Shown piece by piece: positions 17,002 to 25,835 of a stretch of 64,000 nt of DNA. The notes beneath the pieces are model-generated. The model was given only the letters and a program-made list of their open reading frames with translations. It searched no databases and had not been told where the DNA came from. A program made the position numbers and the translations under genes. This stretch comes from G965197675 sp965197675 (GTDB lineage Bacteria; Chloroflexota; Dehalococcoidia; Plut-88900). Position 1 is the first letter of the stretch; the number at the start of each line of letters is the position of its first letter. The stretch spans positions 1,736,001 through 1,800,000 of the forward strand of contig OZ240221.1 of the NCBI GenBank assembly GCA_965197675.1. The letters are read 5' to 3'.

Positions 17002-18192
17002 CTAGTTGGTGTACACCTCTTTCTTTAGACGTTCTTCGAACAGGTCCCAGTTCTCCAATATGAAACCCCAGTCTGGCATCCTACCGAAGGACTCCCTCGC
17101 TTCGGAGCTCTCGGGCAGGAACTGGCTGGCTATGGGGCCATACTGAACGTCCTTGTTGGACATCCAGTAGTTTATCCTCTCTGCCCACTGGCCCTGAAGT
17201 TCAGAGTCGAGCAGGTAGTTCAAGAATGCCTCGGCCATGTCCCGCTTCTTGGTTCCTCGCACGACGCCGAAGTAGTCCATGAAAGCCGATACTTCGTCCT
17301 GTGGAACTGCTACGCCAAACTTATCGGGTTGCTCCAGCACAAAGGGAGCAACTATCTCGAGGGCTTCAACGTAGATAGCTATGTCGCCTCGCTCCATCGC
17401 AGCCGCTGCTTCCGCATTAGTCTGGAACCATAGAGCGACATCCAGCTTGGCCAATTCCTCCATGAGAGCGTCTCGGCCCTCCTCTGTATACAGCTCGTCA
17501 AACCCTGGAGCGAAATCCATAGCAAGTGCCAATGGTGCAATAAAGCCGGACATGTTGCCGGAGCCTAGAGCAATCTTACCCTGGGCCTCGGGCCTCCACA
17601 GGTCTCCATACGAAGTCGGGGTGAAGCCCAGTGCCTCTTTGTTGTATCCGATTACTACGAAGCCCATTTCGAAGGGTATCCCATAGTTGATGTCCATCCC
17701 CTGTCCCTGGTCTGAAGAGTGGAAGTCGGTGAGGTTGGCCATATTGGGGATGTTCTCTCTTCTCAAAGGCAGGAATATGTCCTCCTGTATGCCCCTGACG
17801 AAGTCTGGGGAAAAGGCGACGATGACATCGTAGGGAGGGTCATCTTCAGGCGCGGCGAGGATATTGGGAATCTCTTCTAGAAACGTGGGCCTGAAATCTA
17901 CCTTGCCGCCGGTATCTTCCTCGAACTTGGGCACTATGATTTCATTGATCGCATCATAAAAGGGTCCTGCATAGGCGGTAGCTATCAAAGTCTGGCCCTC
18001 AAAGGGCTTTGCAGGAGTGGGCGTCGGCGTAGGTTCAGGTGTCGCTGTCGCCCCCGCCCCTGGGGCTGATGGTGTAGGTTCTGGAGTTGCGGGCGTCGGT
18101 GTGTCATCGTCACCACACGCAGCAGCAACCAGGACCACTGATATCAATATGGCTAATGCTACTAGCCATACACTTTTTCTTATGGAAAGCAT
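17002..18192 (-). CDS. ABC-type solute-binding lipoprotein, family 1 (paralogue)
   Basis: A 396-aa paralogue of the protein at 15713-16825. ATG 18192 (MLSIRKSVWLVALAILISVV) is preferred to ATG 18219 because AGGTGAG precedes it and the signal peptide then begins at the start. The lipobox is VAAAC. It is followed by a 35-residue Thr-Pro-Glu linker (TPTPATPEPTP and PEPTPTPTPAKP) that would hold the domain away from the membrane; the paralogue lacks it. The domain has FEGQTLIATAYAGPFYDAIN, PPYDVIVAFSPDF, the YGDLWRPEAQGKIALG strand and VRGTKKRDMAEAFLNYLLD. It is the upstream gene of the tandem pair and again has no transport partners nearby. Confidence 0.9.
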   Translation of the reverse strand: MLSIRKSVWLVALAILISVVLVAAACGDDDTPTPATPEPTPSAPGAGATATPEPTPTPTPAKPFEGQTLIATAYAGPFYDAINEIIVPKFEEDTGGKVDFRPTFLEEIPNILAAPEDDPPYDVIVAFSPDFVRGIQEDIFLPLRRENIPNMANLTDFHSSDQGQGMDINYGIPFEMGFVVIGYNKEALGFTPTSYGDLWRPEAQGKIALGSGNMSGFIAPLALAMDFAPGFDELYTEEGRDALMEELAKLDVALWFQTNAEAAAAMERGDIAIYVEALEIVAPFVLEQPDKFGVAVPQDEVSAFMDYFGVVRGTKKRDMAEAFLNYLLDSELQGQWAERINYWMSNKDVQYGPIASQFLPESSEARESFGRMPDWGFILENWDLFEERLKKEVYTN

Positions 18193-18278
18193 GAACTCAC
18201 CTCTCTCAACTGGTTCCAAAGTCTAAGCCCTGCTAGTCTACTATCGATGTCAAGGTGCCGCAACCCTTCCGCCCCGTT

Positions 18279-18520
18279 GTTGTGCCACGTGGCCATATAT
18301 AAGATGAGAACCTACGTGCTATAATGCAAATACTCATCTCGCTTACAAGGAGGTATCACCGTCATTTCTCACAGAGGTCTTCGCCCGGGTGCAGGCGCTC
18401 CCAAGGGCAGCCTGAACGGACTGAAGCAGGGCCGGAACGCTCGCCGGTTTCGAGAGCTTGTCAACGCCCTTGCTGAAACCAAATGCCCCGGCCCCTTCTC
18501 CCTCGGTAGATGAGGTGTCC
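18279..18520 (+). repeat. Interspersed repeat with promoter, ribosome site and short frame (copy 1)
   Basis: Homologous to 27055-27335 and 27540-27820. It contains TATAAT (18320-18325), ribosome site AAGGAGGT (18347-18354) and a frame that could start at ATT 18364 and runs 49 codons to TGA 18511. The frame reads ISHRGLRPGAGAPKG, then LNGLKQGRN and FRELVNALAE. GAPKGNLNALKHG is a motif found near the N-terminus of small terminase-like or HNH-associated proteins. No ATG, GTG or TTG is present at the expected place, so it is either an AUU-started peptide or a decapitated gene end carried as a repeat. 18193-18278 holds nothing else; 18530-18745 holds more 'gtcgaagg' and 'TCATTCCCGTG' repeats, the latter at 18711-18744. 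Confidence 0.65.
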
Positions 18521-18904
18521 CTGCTCACCTAGTTCCCTTCGGTAAACTCAGGATAAACTCTAAGCTCACCATGAGTGGGGGAGGAAAAGAAACATCCGCT
18601 CACTCTGAGCCTGTCGAAGAGTCACCCTGAGCTTAAAGTTTACCCTGAGCGTAATCGAAGGGAAGGGTGCCCTCACCCCCTATACCGTCATTCCAAGCCC
18701 CCCTCTTTTCCGTCATTCCCGTGTCAAGCACGGGAATGACGGGGACCCTATCCCAGAGGCTCGCAAGGGTGCCCGCCGATCATGGTGAGCCAAGAGTTTT
18801 CCTGAGCCTGTTGAAGGGAACCACCCTCTGGCGGGGAGCTTGGGCCTGTCTACCGCCAGGTAGAGGATGTACACCCAGATACGAAAACCTACCAAGAGCG
18901 AACG

Positions 18905-19045
18905 GTTGTGTACAACCCCAAGCTGATGAAAAACTCAATCAAAATTAACTGGGCCTTCGTGCCTGGGAGACCCGTAAAACACAACTTTTTTCACAATTCA
19001 ATCAGTTCTCAAAGGAAAACAGGGAAAGCAATCAAGTTTCCACAC
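18905..19045. repeat. CAATCAA-rich repeat, copy 1
   Basis: This stretch (from ACAACCCCAAGCTGATGAAA through AATTCAATCAG to GCAATCAAGTTTCC) is homologous to 28067-28225. It contains recurring C-AATCA motifs spaced 25-80 nt apart and a T6 tract. It has no coding content. 19046-19140 shows nothing recognised. Confidence 0.6.
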
Positions 19046-19140
19046 ATTAACCCTGCCTTACTTCAGCGATTCGACCTCTCGCGAGGTAGTGTTATAGACC
19101 AGATATATCGCAGGGCGAGACTTATGATCTGCTGAAGCTG

Positions 19141-20097
19141 TCAGAGGATGGCTATAGGATTAAGTGGAGAGCCAGTAGCGTACTGTATTCGCAGAGGTGA
19201 GATGGCCAGCATAAACTCCCAGCGCCTGCGCTGGGCACAGGCTTTAGCTAGCTCTTCGAGGTTGGCGTTGTCTATAAGCCAAAGACCCAGATGGGGTATT
19301 CCTATCTGGTGAATTGGAGAGCTTAGGCTCTGGTAACCGCTGGGTTGTACGTCGTTTATTCCGTCGGAACCCAGTATGGCGACACCCCGTTCTTTGAGCC
19401 ATGGTATGCAGGCAGCCTGCGTTCCGGGGTAGGGCTCTGCCGAGAAGTCAAAGGGGCCTTCGGTGAAGTGTCTGGCCAGGTGCCCAGTCCGCACAAGTAA
19501 GACGTCGCCCGACTCTACCTCTACACCTTGAGACTTCTCAACCTGCTCCAGTTCGTCCGGCAATATGGGTACAGGTCCCTCAAGCCACCGGACGTTTCGG
19601 TGACGAGGTACGTCCAGTAAAACGCCCCTGGTCACCACACCGTCCGACATTTGCTCCACGGACTCTACGGTAGCTCCCTGTGCGGTGTTAACCATTTTAG
19701 AGGGGAACCCGTTGTACATTTGACCCTTCCAGAAGATGTGAGAGATGGCATCTAGGTGGGTGATGCTGTCGCCGTGATAGGTCATGCCTATGAAGTCCAT
19801 GGCGCCCTGCTCATCGTTCTTCCCCTGTTCGGAGGGTAGGTTGTACCTTTCGCCCGAGTGGGTCATGTAGTGAAAGACTTTGGAGATGCGGTCTCCAGGA
19901 AGCTCCCGGGTGATAAGCCATGAACAGGAGACTGAGCCCCCGTCTTTTACTAAGGATGCACCCTGCTTCCGCTTCTCTTCGGTTATCAGATTCAGAGTGC
20001 CCCGCTGATCATCCTTACCCCACCTGCCCCAGTTGGACTGGGTCTCCATGTAGCTTAGAGCCTCTTCCTCGGTAGGAATCTTACCTTTGTCTGCCAT
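19141..20097 (-). CDS. Cyclase-family metal hydrolase (kynurenine formamidase-like)
   Basis: A 318-aa member of the PF04199 'cyclase' family, which hydrolyses amide or ester bonds in kynurenine, isatin or polyketide substrates with a metal centre. The characteristic metal-binding stretch is YHGDSITHLDAISHIFWKG (family HxGTHxDxxxH, here with S-I in place of G). A second part includes GVLLDVPRHRN, SGDVLLVRTGHL and GSDGINDVQPSG. GAAGGAGA precedes ATG 20097. It lies 30 nt downstream of a flavin monooxygenase on the same strand, so the two are probably one operon in which oxidation is followed by ring or amide hydrolysis (inference). Confidence 0.88.
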   Translation of the reverse strand: MADKGKIPTEEEALSYMETQSNWGRWGKDDQRGTLNLITEEKRKQGASLVKDGGSVSCSWLITRELPGDRISKVFHYMTHSGERYNLPSEQGKNDEQGAMDFIGMTYHGDSITHLDAISHIFWKGQMYNGFPSKMVNTAQGATVESVEQMSDGVVTRGVLLDVPRHRNVRWLEGPVPILPDELEQVEKSQGVEVESGDVLLVRTGHLARHFTEGPFDFSAEPYPGTQAACIPWLKERGVAILGSDGINDVQPSGYQSLSSPIHQIGIPHLGLWLIDNANLEELAKACAQRRRWEFMLAISPLRIQYATGSPLNPIAIL

Positions 20098-20127
20098 GGC
20101 CGTCTCCTTCTATCGAGCTAGAGGGTT

Positions 20128-21177
20128 CTACCTGAATAGCGGCATGATCTTCTCACTCAAGAGCCGAAGAGATTTGCTGGTCTTCTCTAACGACATGAGG
20201 CTTCTTTGAGTGAGCATCAAGTTTCTCACACCTGCATCACGAAACTGGGCAACTTGCTCGGCGACGCGCTTCGGTGAACCGATGAGCATCTCCTCCGCCA
20301 GAGGGTCTGGATTCTCCTTGTAGTCCGAGCGCAGAAGATGAGGTGCGATGGTCGGAACATCCTGGTCTTTAGGGTTCCATTTCTCACGGAGTTCCTGAAC
20401 GTGCTTCTCGGCTTTCAGAAAAGCTGGAAGAAACTCGTCGAGAGCCTCATCATTGGTCTCCGCTATATAGCTGTCACACCAGACCCAGGACTGGTCCAGG
20501 ATCTTTTCCACCTCTTTCTCACTGAATCCTGCCGAAAGCATGGTATCTCTATACAGCTTAACCTTTCGACCTACCTTCTCGGCGGCCAACCCACGAAAGA
20601 GGGGAGGCCGGCCAATTTTGGCTATGCTTATTATCGATTCATCGCTTCCGCAGGCACGAGCCAGGGGTGGATGAGGCTTCTGGTAGGGTCTAGGTCTAAG
20701 TGAGGGTATGGTCACTTGCCAATACTTGCCTTGAAAATTCAGGTCTTCGGAAGTCCATGCTTTCACCAAGAGATCTTCCGCTTCTGTGAGGCGCTCTCTA
20801 CCTTCGGCAACTGTTGTGCCGAACCCTGAGTATTCGAAGGCGTTGTAGTTAGAGCCTCGCCCAATTCCAACCACTAGGCGCCCATGACTCAGGTTATCGA
20901 GCAGGGCTGTCTGTACAGCGGCTCGAACCGGATGATGCAGCGCCATCTCGATCACTCCAAGACCTATCAAGATTCTTTTGGTTTTGGCGGCCACCGCTCC
21001 CGCGAAAACCAGAGAATCTGAGTAGATAACCTCTCCTGCAAAGTGATGCTCGGCCAGCCAAATGGCATCCAGCCCCATCTCCTCCACTAGCTGGGCCTCC
21101 TGCAGACATCTATCTATCGCCTGCGGGTCTCTGCTTGGGTCAAAGTTCATGGGGTAGAAGAAATGACCAAACCTCAT
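20128..21177 (-). CDS. LLM-class flavin-dependent monooxygenase
   Basis: A 349-aa luciferase-like monooxygenase, first gene of an operon with the cyclase-family hydrolase. ATG 21177 is preferred to ATG 21195 because GAGGTGA lies directly upstream of the former. Features: MRFGHFFYPMNFDPSRDP, MGLDAIWLAEHHFAGEV, GLGVIEMALHHPVRAA, the HGRLVVGIGRGSNYNAFEYSG phosphate loop and GSPKRVAEQVAQFRDAGV at the C-terminus. It differs strongly from the other three LLM proteins here, so these are separate subfamilies and not recent copies. Confidence 0.92.
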   Translation of the reverse strand: MRFGHFFYPMNFDPSRDPQAIDRCLQEAQLVEEMGLDAIWLAEHHFAGEVIYSDSLVFAGAVAAKTKRILIGLGVIEMALHHPVRAAVQTALLDNLSHGRLVVGIGRGSNYNAFEYSGFGTTVAEGRERLTEAEDLLVKAWTSEDLNFQGKYWQVTIPSLRPRPYQKPHPPLARACGSDESIISIAKIGRPPLFRGLAAEKVGRKVKLYRDTMLSAGFSEKEVEKILDQSWVWCDSYIAETNDEALDEFLPAFLKAEKHVQELREKWNPKDQDVPTIAPHLLRSDYKENPDPLAEEMLIGSPKRVAEQVAQFRDAGVRNLMLTQRSLMSLEKTSKSLRLLSEKIMPLFR

Positions 21178-21189
21178 TCTCACCTCAAA

Positions 21190-21800
21190 GCGCACTGTCT
21201 ATCTGGGTGGATGACGTGGCTCTAAAGGTACATTTGGCGCTATATTTTGTCAATCTCGCTGCAATGACCAGGCCTTAGGCAGTGCGGACGAGGGTCTATA
21301 GTGACTTCAACTCGGTATTGGCACCTTTAGAGCGGAAACTTCATTATTCTTGACCCTGTCCCAGAGTGCCCTCACTTCCTATGCCGCCTGCCTGAAGCAG
21401 GCAGGTCATTCCCCTGCCCCCTTCTTTCCCGTCATTCCCGTGTCGAGCACGAGAATCCAGGGGTGGGGTGTCACACGGGGAGAATGTCCCCCGCTCACCC
21501 TGAGCATGTCGAAGGGAGTGAGCGGGAATCTCTTTTACCCCGCTCATAGTGAGAGTGGATCCCTCGCTCATGGTGAGCTTGTCGAACCACCCTCTGGCAG
21601 GGGTCTGGGCCCGTCCTGATCTCGTCCAAGGATGATGTGCCCCCACATACAAAACCTACCAGGATGGAGGCCAACCCCCTTTGCTTTTCTGAGACGATCT
21701 CTCAAAGGAGAGGGGGCGTGGGAATGACGGTTGGGGGGATAAGGACGCCCTTCGGCTGCCCCAATGCTTCCATAGTGGACTCCCTGGATAAAGACTTGTT
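21190..21800. repeat. Gene-free stretch with interspersed repeats
   Basis: Repeats begin near 21350: GCCGCCTGCCTGAAGCAGGC at about 21382 (partly palindromic), GTCATTCCCGTGTCGAGCACG at 21431 on, then CGCTCACCCTGAGCATGTCG at about 21490 and CGCTCATGGTGAGCTTGTCG at about 21562. 21669-21770 contains a CCCCCTTTGC fragment of the class seen near 12170. No open frame here looks coding. Confidence 0.6.
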
Positions 21801-21810
21801 CAGAACATCC

Positions 21811-23043
21811 TTAGTACTGGAAGAGTATAGTATCCAACTCTTCGATGCGTTCGTCCTGGGTATACCTCCAGGTGCCGATGTAGCCGCGAAGCAGATCGCC
21901 GTTCTGGTCCCAGTCCAGGGAGTTGGCGGCCCCCTCGTAGTCTATTTGACGGCCATCGGCGAGCAGGCGAAGGCCATTGGCAACTCCCACGGGAGTTCCC
22001 AGGACCATCTCCCCGGGCGGACTACCGATCGCTCGCAGCTGGTCGCGGATAGCGTCGCCGTTAAGGCTGCCGGCTGCCTGGGCAGCCAGGGCCAGCGCAA
22101 TGGTCGCGTCGTAGGTCTCCTTGACATAGGTGGACTGGGGCAGAGCGCCATACTCGGCCTCAAAGGCCGCCTCCCACGCGGCGGTGGCGTCGTTGCCCGG
22201 GGCAGGGGCCCCCGCCGTGCCGTACATGTCGCCCAGCCGCTCGCCGCCTATCTCTGTAACCATGCTCCGCCTCTTGGCGGCGTCGCCAAAGGTGAACTGG
22301 CTGTAGATGCCCGCTTCCAGGGCCTTCCGGACAATGGACAGCGCCTCCTGCTCAAAGGTGATGACCACCAGCGCTTGGGCGCCTGCGCTCGCGCTCTCCC
22401 GCAGCTCGGCAAGGTAGGTCGTCTGATTGCGGTCAAGGGCAACAGCGCGCAACGGCCCGTCCCAAGACTCCTCGAAGCTGCGGGCCAGCCCCTGACCGTA
22501 CGGGTCGTCGATGTAGAGCAAGCCCACGTTGTCGAAGCCCTGCTCCCGGGTCACGCGGGCCAGCACCGGCCCCTGGGCGGTGTCGGAAAGGGTCGTGCGG
22601 AAGAAGTAGTCGTCGTCGGCCGCCCCGGTCAGTTGGGGAGAGGTGGCTGAGGGACTAATGGTCGGCACGCCGGCCGGTCCGGTGACTATCTCTGCGACAG
22701 GCAATGCCACTGCGCTGGCGGTGGGCCCCACTATGGCATGGACGCCCTCCGTCTCCACTAGGCGCCGCGCCGCCTCAACCCCCAGCTGCGGATCAAGCGT
22801 GGAGTCCGCTTCAACGCCTTCGACCGGCATGCCTAGCACGCCGCCGGCCTCGTTGATATGCCATATCGCCATGTCAAAGGCGCGCTTCCTGTCGGCCACA
22901 GTCTCCAAAGCGCCACTAAAGTTGAGCATCAGCCCAATTCTCATGGGAGTGGAGGCTTCCGGCTCCTCCGGTGCGCCGTTATCACACGCAACGACGGCAA
23001 TGAGCAGGCCGGCCATCACTATGAGCCGCACCAGGTTAGACAA
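21811..23043 (-). CDS. LivK-type ABC substrate-binding lipoprotein
   Basis: A 410-aa type-1 periplasmic-binding-fold lipoprotein of the branched-chain amino acid/amide class. Signal MSNLVRLIVMAGLLIAVVAC gives a lipobox ending VVAC at C20. Family features: RIGLMLNFSGAL, AFDMAIWHINEAGGVLGMPVEG, VHAIVGPTASAVALPVAEI, VPTISPSATSPQLT, FRTTLSDTAQG and GFDNVGLLYIDDPYGQGL. The usual 'SGDNA-x-YG' positions are modified. The gene is distinctly G+C-richer than its neighbours (frequent GCC, GGC, CGC codons), which hints at a different origin. There is no liv permease or ATPase gene nearby, making this the third orphan binding protein in the window. Confidence 0.9.
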   Translation of the reverse strand: MSNLVRLIVMAGLLIAVVACDNGAPEEPEASTPMRIGLMLNFSGALETVADRKRAFDMAIWHINEAGGVLGMPVEGVEADSTLDPQLGVEAARRLVETEGVHAIVGPTASAVALPVAEIVTGPAGVPTISPSATSPQLTGAADDDYFFRTTLSDTAQGPVLARVTREQGFDNVGLLYIDDPYGQGLARSFEESWDGPLRAVALDRNQTTYLAELRESASAGAQALVVITFEQEALSIVRKALEAGIYSQFTFGDAAKRRSMVTEIGGERLGDMYGTAGAPAPGNDATAAWEAAFEAEYGALPQSTYVKETYDATIALALAAQAAGSLNGDAIRDQLRAIGSPPGEMVLGTPVGVANGLRLLADGRQIDYEGAANSLDWDQNGDLLRGYIGTWRYTQDERIEELDTILFQY

Positions 23044-23198
23044 GACACTCTTTCAATATGGCTTGCAGACTGGGAATAGTAACACACTGCGGGGGGTACG
23101 GTAACGCCGCACGTCCGCCCTTGTTCTCATGTTATAAAACATGGTGACACTCTCATTATACAATGTCTCCTGCATATCTCTAAAGCGAGGTCAAACGC

Positions 23199-23405
23199 TT
23201 GGTGCAGGTCGACTCCAATGAAGTAAGAGTAACCGGTGAAAACTCCTCCATGCGCCTTGCCCAACAAGAAATCGGTGAGTTCACCACCCGCGCCAGTCAC
23301 TGGAGCGTCTTCTACTCGCCGGCGGGGACAGGTCATGCCCTATTCCTCCAGATCGAAATCACCGATAGCGCCATCACCCCCTATGCCCGTCATTCCCGTG
23401 CTTGA
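23199..23405 (+). CDS. Short protein cut off by a repeat, function unknown
   Basis: A 68-codon frame (TTG or GTG start at 23199/23202) has a coding-like codon pattern up to about residue 60: VQVDSNEVRVTGENSSMRL, then AQQEIGEFTTRASHWSVFYS and GTGHALFLQIE. It ends ITPYARHSRA, where ARHSRA is encoded by the interspersed CGTCATTCCCGTG repeat (23388-23419). The original 3' end was therefore probably replaced by the repeat. No family recognised; it could be a genuine small gene, a remnant or chance. Confidence 0.35.
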   Translation: MVQVDSNEVRVTGENSSMRLAQQEIGEFTTRASHWSVFYSPAGTGHALFLQIEITDSAITPYARHSRA

Positions 23406-23512
23406 CACTGGAATCCAGAGGCACCCCTCTGGCAAGGAGTCTGGGCCTGCTCGCCGCGCCGAACGCGGCGCAGGCAAGAGCATCCATTCCAGAAGCACTA
23501 TTCTCTTTGTCT
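23388..23512. repeat. Interspersed inverted repeat and non-coding DNA
   Basis: CGTCATTCCCGTGCTTGACA begins at 23388 and runs on as CTGGAATCCAG, one of at least eight copies of this inverted-repeat class in the window. The remaining bases up to the VOC gene show nothing recognised. Confidence 0.6.
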
Positions 23513-23914
23513 CTATCCCTTCAATGGTTTGGCGAAGCTCAGCTCGTGCCCGTCTGGATCAGTCATGTGGAAATATCGCTCCCCCCACTCGGCATCCCTG
23601 GGAGTAGTATCGGGCTTCAATCCATTACCAATGGCTCGTTGGTAAAGAGCATCTACGTCGGAGACGTAGAAAATTATCCTTCCCCACCATCCTCTAGAGC
23701 TCCTGCTCTTGGCGATTATGTTCAGGTATCCACTCCCAACGGCAAAACTAGTGAAAGAGGCCCCTTCTCCGCCATACAGCATTCTGAACTCCAGTGTGCC
23801 ATAGAATCGGACCGCCCTTGCCATGTCATCTGTGGCCAGAGTGACGGCGCTAATGGATTCAATGGAGGGCGTGGGATCAGCGGGATAGTCTGTTCTCTCT
23901 TGATCGGCTCGCAT
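23513..23914 (-). CDS. VOC (glyoxalase/bleomycin resistance) family protein
   Basis: A 133-aa single VOC domain: IESISAVTLATDDMARAVRF, YGTLEFRMLYGGEGASF, GRIIFYVSDVDALYQRAIGN and the terminal HMTDPDGHELSFAKPL, with the late Glu (HELSF) as the usual metal ligand. ATG 23914 is the most sensible start; the frame is open for a further 129 codons upstream but that runs antisense into the divergent amidohydrolase gene. It is transcribed divergently from that gene with 88 nt between starts, so a shared regulatory region is likely. Substrate unknown. Confidence 0.8.
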   Translation of the reverse strand: MRADQERTDYPADPTPSIESISAVTLATDDMARAVRFYGTLEFRMLYGGEGASFTSFAVGSGYLNIIAKSRSSRGWWGRIIFYVSDVDALYQRAIGNGLKPDTTPRDAEWGERYFHMTDPDGHELSFAKPLKG

Positions 23915-24002
23915 CAATCCGTCCGATGATGTTTGGTCATCAATTGAGATGATGTTATCATATCGGCTGAAGACAGACCTGGCTGGTATAGGGGGACAAC
24001 CT

Positions 24003-25148
24003 ATGAAGTGGGTGGATGTGGACGGGCATGTATTGGAGCCTTCAGACCTCTGGTTAAACAACCTGGAAGCACCATACAAGAGCAGGGCCATGCACTTTGT
24101 GAAAGACGAGAAGGGCTTGGAAAACTGGAGCATAGATGGACAGATACATGGGAAGCTGACCGATTCCACATCGGCGAACCTCGCGACCATCGGCAAGAGT
24201 ATGGAGTGGAGGAGAGAGAATATCTTCGATAAGCACTTGGTGAGCTGGGAAGATGGACGTGCTATGAACCCTCCCGCCTGTGACTCGTACCATCGCATCA
24301 AGATGATGGATGAAGAGGGAATAGACGTATCTTTCCTGTTTCCTTCCTTGGGGCTCTCATGGATGAGCCGAGTAAGTGATCCAGGGCTGGCGGCTGCTTA
24401 TTGCAGGGTCTATAACGACTGGATAGTTGAGTTTTGCCAACCCTATCCCGACCGGCTTTTCCCCTGTCTGCTGCTTCCGCTGATTGACATAGAGGAGTGC
24501 ATCAATGAGTTGAAGCGCACCTCCAATGTCTCTCCCAAGACCGTGATGTTCCCCAACTCTCCTCCTCAGAATAAGGCTTACGGTAATCGACACTGGTATC
24601 CGCTGTGGGCCGAGTTCCAGGAACAAGGTATTCCCGTTAGCCTTCACCCGGCCTCGGGGGGAAAGAGCGCTACGACAATACACTATCCGGAGCTGCAGAG
24701 GCCAAGTTGGTGGACTTTCACCGCCAATGGCCTGGATAGCCCGTTGGGTTTCCTGAGCTTCTTTCAAGAGGCGGCCTTCGATCATTTTCCGGATCTGAAA
24801 CTGCTGATCATGGAGACGGGCTGTGCCTGGATGCCCTGGCTGCTTCACAGAATGGATGAGAAACACGAAATCCTGGGGTTCACCACTCCTATGAAACTCA
24901 AGCCCAGCGAGTATTTCTACCGTCAATGCTGGATATCTATGGACCCTGATGATGAGTTGGGCTCGGCTGCCATCAAGCTGCTGGGGGCTGACAAAGTCAT
25001 ATGGGCCTATGATTACCCTCATTCTGACTCCCCCTTGGAGCCGGTGAAGAGTCTTAAGAGAGCCCTCGCTGAGCTACCCGATGATGACCAGAGGAAGGTG
25101 GCCGGCGAAAACGCCATGAACATCTATAATCTGACGCTGGGCGACTAA
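24003..25148 (+). CDS. Amidohydrolase-2 family protein (PF04909)
   Basis: A 381-aa TIM-barrel amidohydrolase or decarboxylase of the ACMS-decarboxylase-like group. ATG 24003 follows GGGGGA; in-frame codons upstream to 23949 lack a ribosome site. N-terminal DVDGHVLEPSDLW contains the metal-site histidine but lacks a canonical HxH. LDEEG-type loop DEEGIDVSFLFPSLGLSW, AYCRVYNDWIVEFCQPYPDR, SLHPASGG, MPWLLHRMDEKHE, KPSEYFYRQCWISM and AYDYPHSD (catalytic Asp) follow in family order. First gene of an operon with the TGA-containing DsbA-like gene (20 nt) and msrB. Confidence 0.92.
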   Translation: MKWVDVDGHVLEPSDLWLNNLEAPYKSRAMHFVKDEKGLENWSIDGQIHGKLTDSTSANLATIGKSMEWRRENIFDKHLVSWEDGRAMNPPACDSYHRIKMMDEEGIDVSFLFPSLGLSWMSRVSDPGLAAAYCRVYNDWIVEFCQPYPDRLFPCLLLPLIDIEECINELKRTSNVSPKTVMFPNSPPQNKAYGNRHWYPLWAEFQEQGIPVSLHPASGGKSATTIHYPELQRPSWWTFTANGLDSPLGFLSFFQEAAFDHFPDLKLLIMETGCAWMPWLLHRMDEKHEILGFTTPMKLKPSEYFYRQCWISMDPDDELGSAAIKLLGADKVIWAYDYPHSDSPLEPVKSLKRALAELPDDDQRKVAGENAMNIYNLTLGD

Positions 25149-25168
25149 GAAATTAGAGAGGAACATTC

Positions 25169-25807
25169 ATGGATCCAGTTAAGGTACAGGTCTTCTCTGA
25201 CTACACTTGACCCTGGTGCTATATCGGCCTGGTGAGGATCGAACAGCTACAAAAGGACTATGCAGTGGATGTGGAATGGAAGGCTTTTTTGCTCAACCCT
25301 GGCATCCCTGTGGAGGGCATTCCCAACCAACACAAGGAAGGTGAGGGCGACGAGCTAACAGGTCACCTGAAGCAAGCGGCGGAAGAAGCGGGATTGATGG
25401 ATATGAAGGAGCAGGCCATAACCCCCAACTCCAACTCCTGCTTCGAGGCATCTGAGTATGCCAAGGACAAAGGCAAGTTCGATGAATACCACAAGGCTGC
25501 GTTCAAGGCATACTGGGAGAAAAGCGAGAATATAGGCGTACCGGAAGTTCAAAAAAGGATTTTCGAGGTGTGCAACCTGGACTGGGAGGATTTCAGTTCT
25601 CCAGACAGTAACGGACAGTACGCCAAGCGTGTCGAGGCCCAGCTAATGGAGGCCAACACGTATGGCCTGAGAGCCGTTCCTGCGTTTATACTGGACAGGT
25701 ACCTATTGCAGGGAGCCCAGCCTTACGAAGTGTTTCAACAGGCCATGAACTTAATCCAAAAGGAAAGAGAGTCCAAAAGTGGGCTGTGGATACCTGGTGA
25801 AGATTAA
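25169..25807 (+). CDS. DsbA/FrnE-family selenoprotein candidate (UPWC active site, in-frame TGA)
   Basis: Thiol-disulfide oxidoreductase of the FrnE-like DsbA family, 212 aa if TGA 25208-25210 is read as selenocysteine. The frame runs from ATG 25169 (AGAGG upstream) through MDPVKVQVFSDYT-TGA-PWCYIGLVRIEQL. Relatives have FSDYVCPWCYIG, so TGA replaces exactly the first Cys of the CxxC centre. All downstream family features are intact: LNPGIPVEG, NSNSCFEASEYAKDKGKFDE, FKAYWEKSENIG and the GLRAVPAFILDRYLLQGAQP stretch with the cis-Pro loop AVPAF. A hairpin 14 nt after TGA fits a bacterial SECIS. Neighbour msrB (28 nt downstream) supports a redox role. A pseudogene or sequencing error is less likely because of the SECIS and the twin case at 61598. 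Confidence 0.88.
25224..25242 (+). promoter_or_regulatory. Putative bacterial SECIS hairpin after TGA 25208
   Basis: Stem UCGG-CCU / AGG-(A)-UCGA with one bulged A (25238) and a GGUG apical loop (25231-25234). The loop begins 20 nt after the TGA, within the 16-37 nt window known for bacterial SECIS elements, with G/GU in the loop as SelB requires. It starts 13 nt after TGA, the same geometry as the hairpin at 61614-61631. Confidence 0.7.
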
Positions 25808-25835
25808 GAAGCCCTTTTGATGGGGGATCAACTCG

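Noticed and set aside
25208..25210. In-frame TGA as proof of a pseudogene
   Set aside because: The frame is otherwise intact, TGA sits at a Cys codon position, and a SECIS-like hairpin follows. The same combination occurs at 61598.
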